A stretch of DNA of 36,898 nucleotides, from contig CAZEBW010000033.1 in assembly GCA_964510205.1 (NCBI GenBank), forward strand, positions 1 through 36,898. The letters are read 5' to 3'. Origin of the DNA: CAZEBW01 sp964510205 (GTDB taxonomy: Bacteria > Chloroflexota > Anaerolineae > VGOG01). The position numbers were made by a program, and so were the translations under genes. Shown piece by piece: positions 24,712 through 32,431 of this stretch. The first letter of the stretch is position 1. Each line of letters starts with the position of its first letter. Under the pieces are notes generated by a model. It saw only the letters and a program-made list of their open reading frames with translations. It made no database searches and was not told where the DNA came from.

Positions 24712-25560
24712 TTGGGAGAGAGAAACATCAAGTCTGTACCTTTGATAGTATGCCTCAGCATCTCACTGCTGGCGGCCTGTGGCTCTGCTCCAACTGCTAC
24801 ACCCGTCGCTGAGCTGCTCACTGCCACGCCAACGGCTACCGCCGCTGCGCCCACACCCGTTGCTCGTGACTTCACCTACCAGATCGTCAACGCCTATCCC
24901 CACGACCGAAATGCTTTCACCCAGGGATTGGTTTTTGAGGGCGGCGTTCTGTACGAAGGAACTGGGCGGCATGGATACTCCAGTTTGCGCAGAGTGGAAC
25001 TGAAAAGCGGCAGGGTGCTGCAAATCCACGAACTGCCAAACCGCTTCTTTGGCGAAGGCATCACTGTTTTGGGGGAAAGAATCATCCAGTTGACCTGGCG
25101 GTCGGGCGTTGGCTTTGTCTACGACAAAAGCAGCTTTGAGCTGCTGGAAGAGTTCCGCTATCCAACCGAGGGCTGGGGCCTCACGCACGACGGACAGCGA
25201 CTGATCATGAGCGATGGCACCTCCGCCCTCCATTTCTTAGACCCTGAGACTTTCGAGGAGGTCGGTCGCATCGAAGTGCGCGACGGCGACGAGCCAGTGA
25301 CCCGGCTCAACGAATTGGAATACGTGCGGGGGGAGATCTACGCCAACGTGTGGCAAACGGACCGCATCGCCAGGATCGCACCGGATACGGGTGAGGTGAT
25401 GGGCTGGATTGAGCTGGCGGGTCTTCTGAGCGCAGAAGACCGTGCCCAGCCAGTGGACGTTCTCAACGGCATCGCCTACGACGCAGCGAACGACCGACTG
25501 TTCGTTACCGGAAAGCTCTGGCCTCGCCTCTTCGAGATCGAGCTGCTCCCCCTGGAATGA
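24712..25560 (+). CDS. Glutamine cyclotransferase-like lipoprotein
   Basis: Residues 1-22 form a lipoprotein signal (LIVCLSISLLAAC, lipobox LAAC), then a Thr/Ala/Pro-rich linker (about 23-48). The rest is a glutaminyl-peptide cyclotransferase beta propeller of the plant/bacterial type: YPHDRNAFTQGLVF, YEGTGRHGYSSL, FFGEGITVLGERIIQLTWR, GWGLTHDG and LNELEYVRGEIYANVW. The family turns N-terminal Gln into pyroglutamate. It should be anchored outside the cell membrane. The start is TTG at 24712. Confidence 0.88.
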   Translation: MGERNIKSVPLIVCLSISLLAACGSAPTATPVAELLTATPTATAAAPTPVARDFTYQIVNAYPHDRNAFTQGLVFEGGVLYEGTGRHGYSSLRRVELKSGRVLQIHELPNRFFGEGITVLGERIIQLTWRSGVGFVYDKSSFELLEEFRYPTEGWGLTHDGQRLIMSDGTSALHFLDPETFEEVGRIEVRDGDEPVTRLNELEYVRGEIYANVWQTDRIARIAPDTGEVMGWIELAGLLSAEDRAQPVDVLNGIAYDAANDRLFVTGKLWPRLFEIELLPLE

Positions 25561-25657
25561 GGAACAGGAGAAGCGAGCGGAGACCGGATTCGCCTGTGTT
25601 GATATCCGGCGCCACCCCTACAGCGTTCCTGAGAAGTGAGCATCTGAACTGGAGAAT

Positions 25658-26281
25658 GTGACTGTCTACCTGTTACAGGGGATTGGCTGCGGCTTTGCAG
25701 CTGCCGTGCAGCCTGGCCCTTTTCAGACCTACATCATAGCGCAAACACTGAATGCTGGGTGGCGAAACACGCTGCTTGCTGCTTTTGCCCCTCTCGTGAG
25801 CGACGGTCCCATCATTGCTCTGGTTTTGCTGGCCTTGAGCCAGGTACCAGAGGGGCTGCAACGGTTCCTCCACATCGTCAGTGGGCTGTTCGTTCTTTAT
25901 CTGGCGGTGAACGCCTTCATCGGATGGCGCAACTTTGACCCAGCACGCGGGACGGCAATCGCATCCGCACCGCAGAGCCTGTTCAGAGCAGCGATGATGA
26001 ACGTGGTGAGTCCTGGTCCGTACATTTACTGGAGCCTGGTCACCGGCCCCGTCCTGCTAGCAGGTTGGCGCGACGCTCCAGCCAACGGAATGGGCTTTCT
26101 GGCCGGCTTCTACTTGGCCATGATTCTGACTTTGGCAGGCATCATCGTGCTTTTCGGCGCGGCCAGGCGCCTCGGGCCGAAGGTGAATCGCGCCATGCTG
26201 GGGACGTCGGTCGTGGCCCTGGCATGTTTTGGGCTCTATCAACTTTGGCTCGGCGTATTGGGTTGGTATGCTGTGCAGTAA
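25658..26281 (+). CDS. LysE/RhtB family amino-acid exporter
   Basis: A 207-residue membrane protein with six hydrophobic segments. It carries the family signature near the first loop (FAAAVQPGPFQTYIIAQTL) and a central region typical of LysE (SLFRAAMMNVVSPGPYIYWSLV). It exports amino acids or related compounds in known members; the substrate is not predictable here. GTG start with GGAGAAT upstream. Confidence 0.85.
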   Translation: MTVYLLQGIGCGFAAAVQPGPFQTYIIAQTLNAGWRNTLLAAFAPLVSDGPIIALVLLALSQVPEGLQRFLHIVSGLFVLYLAVNAFIGWRNFDPARGTAIASAPQSLFRAAMMNVVSPGPYIYWSLVTGPVLLAGWRDAPANGMGFLAGFYLAMILTLAGIIVLFGAARRLGPKVNRAMLGTSVVALACFGLYQLWLGVLGWYAVQ

Positions 26282-26302
26282 GCAAACTTGGGGGTGACAC
26301 AC

Positions 26303-27214
26303 ATGAGCGATTTGGTCGAAATCTGGGAGAAACCGACTGCTGACGAGGTATACATGATCATGGGCTGGCACCAATGGGCAGACGCCGGCGCCATTTCATC
26401 AGGATTGCCCGAATATCTGATAGAACAAACCGGGACGAGAAGAATCGGGGAGATGAAGCCGGATGGGTTCTACCTGTTCCAAATCCCCGGCACGCACCAT
26501 TTTCTGAGACCGGAGATCAAGCTCGATGAAGGATACAGGGAAGAGTTGAGAACCCAGCGGAACGAGTTCTTCTACTCAGGCGATGACAGAAGGGGACTGG
26601 TCATTTTTCTGGGGGAAGAGCCTCATCTGAACGTGGAACGATATGCTGAAGCCCTCCTTCAGGCCGTGGAGGAATTAGGGGTGAGAAGAGTGGCTGCAGT
26701 TGGCGGGGTGTATGGTGCGATGCCGCATGATAAGGACAGACAAGTATCCTGCGTCTACAGTCTTCCAGACATGAAGGATGGACTTGCCGAATACGCCGTC
26801 AGGTTCTCCAACTATGAAGGCGGGACAACCATCGGTACATATCTCGTTGACAGAGCAGAACAAAGTGGCGTAGAGCTTTTCGTCCTTTACGCCTTCGTTC
26901 CGGCCTATGACCTCTCAGATCTCTCAGAACACCTTCGGGGAATGAGGATAGAGAATGACTTCAAGGCATGGTATGACCTCACAAGAAGGTTAAACCACAT
27001 GTTCGGCCTGGGGATTGATCTGTCAGACCTCGACATAAAAAGTGATGAACTCATTTCATCAATGGATCAAAAGATTGATGAACTGGACAGAGCATTGCCT
27101 CAGCTTGAAGTGAGAGAGTACCTGGAGAGCTTGACCGGGGAGTTTGTGGAGATGCCCTTTATGCCCCTTGGCGAGGTATGGGAGAGGGAGTTGGGAGATC
27201 TGTTTGAAGAGTAA
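26303..27214 (+). CDS. PAC2 family protein
   Basis: A 303-residue soluble protein of the PAC2 (proteasome assembly chaperone 2-like) family. Features are MIMGWHQWADAGAISSGLPE near the start, FFYSGDDRRGLVIFLGEEPH in the middle, and VRRVAAVGGVYGAMPHDKDR. Bacterial PAC2 proteins have no settled role. Although it begins 21 bases after the exporter gene, no functional link is evident. I chose ATG 26303 (GGGGTGAC upstream) over TTG 26288. Confidence 0.8.
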   Translation: MSDLVEIWEKPTADEVYMIMGWHQWADAGAISSGLPEYLIEQTGTRRIGEMKPDGFYLFQIPGTHHFLRPEIKLDEGYREELRTQRNEFFYSGDDRRGLVIFLGEEPHLNVERYAEALLQAVEELGVRRVAAVGGVYGAMPHDKDRQVSCVYSLPDMKDGLAEYAVRFSNYEGGTTIGTYLVDRAEQSGVELFVLYAFVPAYDLSDLSEHLRGMRIENDFKAWYDLTRRLNHMFGLGIDLSDLDIKSDELISSMDQKIDELDRALPQLEVREYLESLTGEFVEMPFMPLGEVWERELGDLFEE

Positions 27215-27247
27215 AAGACCGACGCGGTGAAGAGGCAAGGGTGCGCC

Positions 27248-28498
27248 GTGCAAGCAGAGATCATCTCCATCGGAACAGAGCTGCTCCTGGGCGCCATCGT
27301 GGACACCAACGCGGCCTACATCTCGCAGCGACTGGCAGAGATTGGCATTGACCTGTATCATCGTGTGACAGTGGGGGACAACGAGGAGCGCATCGCCCGC
27401 TGCATTGAGGAGGCCCTGGAGAGGGCCGACGTGGTGATCTGCAGCGGCGGGCTGGGCCCCACGGTGGACGACGTCACCCGCCAGGCTGTGGCGCGGGCCA
27501 CGGGCCGGGAGCTGGTGCTGGACGAGGAGATGCTGGGCTGGATCGAGGAGCGCTTTCGGGGCTGGGGCCATCCCATGCCTGTAGTGAGCGGAGCCGAACT
27601 AAGCGAGAACAACCGCCGCCAGGCGCTCAAGCCCCAAGGCGCAGTGGCCATCGAGAATCCGGTGGGCACTGCGCCCATCTTTGTCGTTCAAGACCGGCGG
27701 GGCGACGTGATCGTGCTGCCGGGCGTGCCCCACGAGATGGAGCACCTCATGGAGCACGAGGTGATTCCTTACCTCCAGGCCAAGTTGGGCCGCCAGGAGA
27801 TGATCAAGACCCGCGTGCTGCGCACGGTGGGCATCGGGGAGTCGCAGGTGGACTCGCGCATCGGCGACCTGATGGAGAATGCGAATCCCACCGTGGGGTT
27901 GTCTGCCCATCCCGGCCAGACCGATGTGCGCGTCGTGGCCAAGGCAGCCAGCGAGGAAGAGGCACGTCAGCTCATCGCGGAGATGGAGAGGCGGGTGCGC
28001 GAGCGATTGGGGGAGGTGATCTACGGCGTGGGAGAGGAAACCGTTGCAGAGGTGGTAGCGCGGATGCTGGCCGAGCGGGAGCTGACGCTGGGCACGGTGG
28101 AGTGTGGGGTGGATGGCGCCGTCAGCCGTCGAATGTTTGACGCGCCGGATGGCCCCGCTGTGCTGGGCGCCTGCTTGATCGTGGACACCGTGGGGGAAGC
28201 CATCGGCCTTTTGGATCTGCCTCGGCCTCAGTTCAAGAAGGCGGGCCATTTCTCGGCCAAGGCGGCTCGAGCAGCAGCGCGAGAGGGACGCAGTTTTCTG
28301 GAAGTGGATCTCTGTCTGGCGGTCTGGGCGCGGACGCCCATCGCCGACGATCCAAAAGAGCGGCAGCCCGTGTACATCGCCCTGGCTACGGCGCAGGAGG
28401 TCACCGTCCAGACCTTCCAGTACGGCGGCCCCAGCGAGCGGGCTACAGGCTGGTTAGTGAACCGGGCGCTGGACATGGTGCGGCGGGCGGTGTTATAG
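27248..28498 (+). CDS. cinA: CinA-family protein with degenerate C-terminal amidase domain
   Basis: The N-terminal half is a molybdopterin-binding-like CinA/COG1058 domain: AEIISIGTELLLGAIVDTNA, DVVICSGGLGPTVDDVTR, ENNRRQAL, PGVPHEMEHL and RTVGIGESQVDSRI. The C-terminal half sits where the PncC nicotinamide-nucleotide amidase domain should be. Its active-site motif, normally ESCTGG or similar, reads ECGVDG (about residues 285-293), so the nucleophile Ser and the Thr are absent. The amidase is probably inactive. A GTG start at 27248 gives the normal N-terminus with AAGGG upstream. Confidence 0.87.
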   Translation: MQAEIISIGTELLLGAIVDTNAAYISQRLAEIGIDLYHRVTVGDNEERIARCIEEALERADVVICSGGLGPTVDDVTRQAVARATGRELVLDEEMLGWIEERFRGWGHPMPVVSGAELSENNRRQALKPQGAVAIENPVGTAPIFVVQDRRGDVIVLPGVPHEMEHLMEHEVIPYLQAKLGRQEMIKTRVLRTVGIGESQVDSRIGDLMENANPTVGLSAHPGQTDVRVVAKAASEEEARQLIAEMERRVRERLGEVIYGVGEETVAEVVARMLAERELTLGTVECGVDGAVSRRMFDAPDGPAVLGACLIVDTVGEAIGLLDLPRPQFKKAGHFSAKAARAAAREGRSFLEVDLCLAVWARTPIADDPKERQPVYIALATAQEVTVQTFQYGGPSERATGWLVNRALDMVRRAVL

Positions 28499-28563
28499 AC
28501 GGATACACCGTGACCTGCTGAGGCGGAAACTTGACCCTATCCCGCGTCTGATCTACAATCAAA

Positions 28564-28764
28564 GTGACTACTCAGGCTGTCATTGCGAGCGGAAGGCAAC
28601 CGTGGAGGAGGACTTCCCGCGTTGCACGCAATCTCCGGCTCGCGACTCGGGGATTGCTTCGTCGGCAAGAATCGCCTCCTCGCAATGACACCAGGAAGTT
28701 TCTGTCCTTTAGAATGGCGGGGAACGCCATGGCCGACTCGCAATGACACGGGCTGAGCAGTTAC
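28564..28764. repeat. MITE-like repeat, long composite copy
   Basis: The left end GTGACTACTCAGGCTGTCAT (continuing TGCGAG) and the right end, TGACACGGGCTGAGCAGTTA, match the ends of the element at 9967-10096. The interior differs. It includes GTGGAGGAGGACTTCCCGC (28602-28620), which also lies inverted at 18142-18160, GGGATTGCTTCG, and two CGCAATGACAC ends, so it seems to be two elements merged. Nothing else is visible in the gap 28499-28819. Confidence 0.8.
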
Positions 28765-28819
28765 CAATCAAGCGTGATTTGAACAAACAGCTTTAGCGCT
28801 TCAAGGGGGTGAAAGGGAA

Positions 28820-29221
28820 ATGGCACAAACAGTGACTTTGGAGCTACCCCACACCGTCTACCTGCCGGCCAGGCGCATGGCCGAAGCAACCAATCGTCGG
28901 TTAGAAGACCTGTTGGTGAGGACCCTCCAGGTTTCGCTTCCATCGCTTGACGGGCTGCCCCCGGAGTTGGTGGAGACACTAGTTGAATTGGAGAACCTGG
29001 AAGATGAAACGCTTTGGGAGGTTATGTTGGGCCAGGTGCCGGCAGCGCAGCAGCGCGAGTTGGACCGCCTGCTTCGCAAGAACCAGGCCGGTACGCTGAC
29101 TGAACAGGAACGACGAAAGTTAGACCAACTCCAGCGCGAGGTAGACCGCGTGATGTTGCGCAAGACCCGTGCCGCCGTGCTACTGCGGTTTCGAGGTCAT
29201 CGCCCGGCGATTCTGGGTTAG
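28820..29221 (+). CDS. Hypothetical protein, antitoxin-like
   Basis: A 133-residue protein. The N-terminus (TVTLELPHTVYLPARRMAEATNRRLEDLL) looks like a ribbon-helix-helix-type antitoxin start, followed by a long charged helical region (RELDRLLRKNQAGTLTEQER, KLDQLQREVDRVMLRK). It is rich in Leu and Arg/Glu. GGGGGTGAAAGGG precedes the ATG. No toxin gene follows; only a short broken frame lies downstream. Function unknown. Confidence 0.65.
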   Translation: MAQTVTLELPHTVYLPARRMAEATNRRLEDLLVRTLQVSLPSLDGLPPELVETLVELENLEDETLWEVMLGQVPAAQQRELDRLLRKNQAGTLTEQERRKLDQLQREVDRVMLRKTRAAVLLRFRGHRPAILG

Positions 29222-29316
29222 CGCTGATTGGTGGTCTCCAGAGGACTGACCGATCCGGGCCGCTGGCGACGTTGACCGCGGCCTAGCTTGACCCGGAAAT
29301 ATGAAGGAGAATCGGT

Positions 29317-29750
29317 ATGGCAGACCTATTCGAACCCGACGTGGAATTGCGATGGCGAGGCAAGGAGACCAAAGTCAAGACGGTCAGCCTGCCCTTCCAG
29401 ACGGTGGAGCGAATAGACCTGTGGAACGCTAGACTTCCGAAGTCTCCGAGGCTTCGGAAGTCTCCTTCCAGTTCTACACTTTCTGCAACTTCGTCAAAGC
29501 CAAGTTGGTCAACATGATCGTTGGAGATAACAAACTGGTCGGGACGAACGTGAAAGCGGTCATTGACAGGAAACTGGACGAGTACATCGCCGGCAAGCTC
29601 TTTTGCGATTTTGATAGGAATAACCCCGAACACGTCAAGCGGCTCAATCTGGCGTCCATTGTGGATGAAATCCTGGTAACTGTTCAGGTGGATGGTAAGG
29701 GCGAGCCGTCAACGTGCCAGGCACTTGCGAATAGCCGAGCGATTGAGTGA
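29317..29750 (+). pseudogene. Broken frame, possible piece of a type III-like restriction helicase
   Basis: One frame (29317-29425) reads FEPDVELRWRGKETKVKTVS. The sense then moves to another frame from about 29445: FYTFCNFVKAKLVNMIVGDN, TNVKAVIDRKLDEYI, LNLASIVDEIL. Between them sits a short GC-rich repeat (CTTCCGAAGTCTCC GAGGCTTCGGAAG). The last 12 or so residues run into an inverted repeat at 29712. I do not recognise it surely; such sequence is seen in the middle of large type III-like restriction enzymes, and a matching C-terminal piece lies at 30848. Confidence 0.5.
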
Positions 29751-29809
29751 TCTCACCTGGCTTGGAGGCACTATAGCCCGCAAGAAGCCTATGAAAGTGC
29801 CTGGCACGT
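29712..29809. repeat. 15-bp perfect inverted repeats flanking the start of the FGE-like gene
   Basis: ACGTGCCAGGCACTT (29712-29726) and AAGTGCCTGGCACGT (29795-29809) are exact complements 68 bases apart. No reading frame of note lies between. It borders the broken frame on the left and the FGE-like gene on the right. Confidence 0.85.
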
Positions 29810-29828
29810 GAATGCTTACGCAAAGAGA

Positions 29829-30731
29829 ATGGACAGGAAACGATCCGCAGGAATCCCACCTAGAGTGACTTTCTTACTGGCGGCCTTATGCCTCAGCATG
29901 GTGCTCGTGGGCGCGTGTGTCCAGGCCCGAACGGCTACGCCCACAGATAGCCCAGGCGCGACCTGGACTCGTTCTGCTGACCAGGCAGAGATGATCCACG
30001 TGCCAGATGGCGAGTTCCTTATGGGTAGCGAAGACGCTGACCCCAAGGTCGCAACCGATGAAACGCCTGCCCACACGGTATACCTGGATGCGTTCTGGAT
30101 TGACAGGGTCGAGGTAACCAACGCCCAGTACGTCCAGTTCTTGAACGCCCTGGGAGAATACCGGGGCGCCTGTGGGGGGCGTGACTGCTTGGAAACGAAG
30201 GTCGAAGACCAGGATGGCCATATCCTTCGCCAGGAAGGGCGATACGTGGTCGAGAGTGGCTTTGGGGACCACCCGGTGACCGAAGTGACCTGGCACGGCG
30301 CTCAGGCGTACTGCGAGTGGGCCGGCGTGAGGCTGCCGACGGAGGCCGAGTGGGAAAAAGCAGCACGGGGCGTTGACGGGCGGCTATACCCCTGGGGAAA
30401 CGACGCGCCCGACTGCGACAAGGCGCAATACACAGGTTGCGGTGGAAAGACTGTGCCCGTAGGCTCAAAGCCGGCTGGCGCCAGTCCCTACGGAGTGCTG
30501 GACATGGCCGGCAACGTGTGGGAGTGGGTGGCCGATTGGTACGACGGAGCCTATTACGATGGCTCTCCAGCGCGGAATCCCCAGGGGCCGGATTCGGGCG
30601 TACGCAAAGTGTTCCGCGGTGGATCGTGGGGCTATCTTCCCAAGTTCATACGCACGACCGATCGCGCCAGGAACCGCCCGGAGTATGCAGGGTTCAACGT
30701 GGGGTTCCGCTGCGGAGCGACAGTGAGATAG
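29829..30731 (+). CDS. Formylglycine-generating-enzyme (SUMF1)-like lipoprotein
   Basis: A 300-residue protein. A lipoprotein signal (VTFLLAALCLSMVLVGAC) is followed by a Thr-rich linker. The FGE-sulfatase domain follows: MIHVPDGEFLMGSEDAD, PAHTVYLDAFWIDRVEVTNA, HPVTEVTWHGAQAYCEWAGV, RLPTEAEWEKAARG, MAGNVWEWVADWYDG, VFRGGSWGYLP and NVGFRCG. Family members modify sulfatases or serve other roles; active-site cysteines of true FGE are not obvious, so enzyme activity is doubtful. ATG 29829 is chosen over GTG 29808, which lies in the inverted repeat. It sits between the two pieces of a possible broken restriction enzyme. Confidence 0.85.
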   Translation: MDRKRSAGIPPRVTFLLAALCLSMVLVGACVQARTATPTDSPGATWTRSADQAEMIHVPDGEFLMGSEDADPKVATDETPAHTVYLDAFWIDRVEVTNAQYVQFLNALGEYRGACGGRDCLETKVEDQDGHILRQEGRYVVESGFGDHPVTEVTWHGAQAYCEWAGVRLPTEAEWEKAARGVDGRLYPWGNDAPDCDKAQYTGCGGKTVPVGSKPAGASPYGVLDMAGNVWEWVADWYDGAYYDGSPARNPQGPDSGVRKVFRGGSWGYLPKFIRTTDRARNRPEYAGFNVGFRCGATVR

Positions 30732-30847
30732 CATTATCAATTGGCGGCGGGCGTGGCCTTTCTGGGTGGGATGGACTCGCTGCTGCTGCGGCCGCCGCGC
30801 ACGGCAGCCGCAACATCCATCCAAATATACCAGATTGGGGGGCTATT

Positions 30848-31519
30848 ATGTGGAAACCGGTTCACATCAAAAGAGGATGGTATCTATTCAGCCTACCCTC
30901 CCGCAGGCTGACAAATCGCTTGAAATCGTTCGTCGCTTGCGGTATTTCAACCGATTTCTGCCTGAATCTGCCGTCAAGCCTGCGGGAGGGTGAACAGTTA
31001 CAAATCCTGAAAGCTTTTCGAGATCAGATTCGCAAGATCGCCGCTACTGTACGGGATTTTGAGCCCAGCCTGAGGACGGTGAAAGTGTCCGAGACCAAGC
31101 CCAAGCAGACCTCGAAGGATACGTATGTCCCCCAAAGATCGGTGTTCAACCAGGTGGATTATGACAGCGAATTAGAGCACGAGTTCATGGAGAGGTTGGA
31201 CACGTGGGAGAGCATCGAAGCCTGGAGCCGTGTGGTGCCCTTCAAGATTCCCTACTACGACGAGGAATACGGCTTTCACTACTACATTCCCGATTTCATC
31301 GTGAAAGCAAACGGGCGGTATTACCTGGTCGAGACCAAGGGGAGAGGCTTTGCCAAACAAAGGGACGTCGAATCCAAGCGGGAAGTGGCCGAGGAATGGA
31401 TTGCGAAAGCGAACGAGAGCACAGAGGTTGACTGGGCCTATCTCTTCGTGCTGGACGAAAAGTTCGGTCAGTACAAGGGCTTGGGGTCATTTGATGCGTT
31501 TGTCAAAGCGGTCGGGTAA
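30848..31519 (+). pseudogene. C-terminal piece of a type III-like restriction endonuclease
   Basis: The frame is open for 223 residues, but only the last 120 look like a conserved domain: FNQVDYDSELEHEFMERLD, VPFKIPYYDEEYGFHYYIPD, then YYLVETKGRG, a PD-(D/E)xK nuclease core (D of PDFIV, E and K of ETKG). This domain normally ends a helicase-nuclease of about 1000 residues. The first 50 residues run through a repeat with 14-bp inverted arms (30896-30990), so the frame here is a fusion by chance. It may still be expressed as a small nuclease domain. Confidence 0.65.
30896..30990. repeat. 14-bp inverted repeat inside the restriction-enzyme remnant
   Basis: CCCTCCCGCAGGCT (30896-30909) and AGCCTGCGGGAGGG (30977-30990) are perfect complements, and the pairing continues weakly inward. 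It is probably a small dispersed element that joined the remnant's 5' end. Confidence 0.8.
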
Positions 31520-31598
31520 TCTGAGTGAAAGAGGAAGTTTGTCGTTTTCCTGTTCACTCGCTAACTGGCATGCGCGGGGCGCCAGCCATCCCCCAGAG

Positions 31599-31627
31599 TT
31601 GACTTTTTCCCCCAGTTGTACTATCCT
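31599..31627 (+). promoter_or_regulatory. Promoter before the VapBC-type pair
   Basis: TTGACT (31599-31604) and TATCCT (31622-31627) lie 17 bases apart, about 90 bases before the antitoxin start. Fair match to a sigma-70 type promoter. Confidence 0.5.
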
Positions 31628-31718
31628 TTAGACCGCTGTATCAGGAACTGCGCCCGTGGAATACGTGATCACCGAAGTTACACGCGGCTCAGTTGGGAAT
31701 GGAAAAGGAGAAACAATC

Positions 31719-31997
31719 GTGGCTGAGAATAGAGTAACAACCCTGAACATCAGGAGTAAAGTCCAAGCGGATCGCAGATTGGAGATTCAGATCCCGAAGG
31801 ATGTCCCTCTGGGACCTGCGGAAGTGGTGGTTTTGATCTTCCCCGAACAGCCTGAGGTTGCCCGGAAACCTCTGACAGCAGGAGACCTGCTTCGTTCTCC
31901 CCTGTTCGGTCTATGGAAAGATCGGGAAGACATAGGAGATAGCCTTGAGTTTGCCCGCAAACTCCGGGCAGAAGCAGAGCAACGACACTATGGCTGA
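31719..31997 (+). CDS. Antitoxin of a VapBC-type pair
   Basis: A 92-residue protein with an N-terminal beta region (TTLNIRSKVQADRRLEIQIP, VPLGPAEVVVLIFPE) of the sort found in antitoxins that pair with PIN toxins, and a C-terminal helical tail (SLEFARKLRAEAEQRHYG). I chose GTG at 31719 because AAAGGAG lies 8 bases upstream. Its stop overlaps the toxin start by 8 bases. Confidence 0.75.
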   Translation: MAENRVTTLNIRSKVQADRRLEIQIPKDVPLGPAEVVVLIFPEQPEVARKPLTAGDLLRSPLFGLWKDREDIGDSLEFARKLRAEAEQRHYG

Positions 31998-32388
31998 CGT
32001 AGAGTTCCTGACCGATACCGATGTGCTGATCGAGTTCCTCAGAGGAAATGCCAGAGCAAGCGAGTGGCTCAAAGCGAATCAGGAGCAAGTTCTGGGCATT
32101 CCTGTTCTGAGCCTCATGGAAATCCTTCAGGGTGCTCGTAACAAACAGGAACAACGGATGCTTGCCGAACAGTTGAACACGTACACGATCGTTCACCTGG
32201 ACAAAGGGGACTCGGAGCGAGCGTTGAAACGGTTTGAGGAGTTCCATCTGAGCCACGGCGTTGGCATTCTGGATTGCCTCATTGCTGCCATTGCCGTCCG
32301 CATCGGCAAGCCATTCTATACGTTCAACCTGAAACACTTTCAGGTCTTTCCCGCCCTCGACGCCAGAGAACCCTACGAACGCCTATGA
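31990..32388 (+). CDS. PIN-domain toxin, VapC type
   Basis: A 132-residue PIN-domain ribonuclease. Acidic residues are in place: D9 in LTDTDVLIEF, E44 in SLMEILQGAR and D95 in GILDCLIAAIA. TFNLKHFQ near the end is a common PIN feature. VapC toxins cut tRNA or rRNA. The ATG at 31990 overlaps the antitoxin stop. Confidence 0.88.
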   Translation: MADVEFLTDTDVLIEFLRGNARASEWLKANQEQVLGIPVLSLMEILQGARNKQEQRMLAEQLNTYTIVHLDKGDSERALKRFEEFHLSHGVGILDCLIAAIAVRIGKPFYTFNLKHFQVFPALDAREPYERL

Positions 32389-32431
32389 ACAGCTACCAAC
32401 AAGAATCCATCAACATCAAAGGAGATGAACT

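Noticed and set aside
28564..28764. Insertion sequence with transposase
   Set aside because: No transposase-like frame is present; only palindromic ends and a short interior.
30437..30847. Upstream half of the open frame that leads into the restriction-enzyme remnant
   Set aside because: It overlaps the FGE-like gene in another frame and shows no domain; only the part after 30848 could be real.
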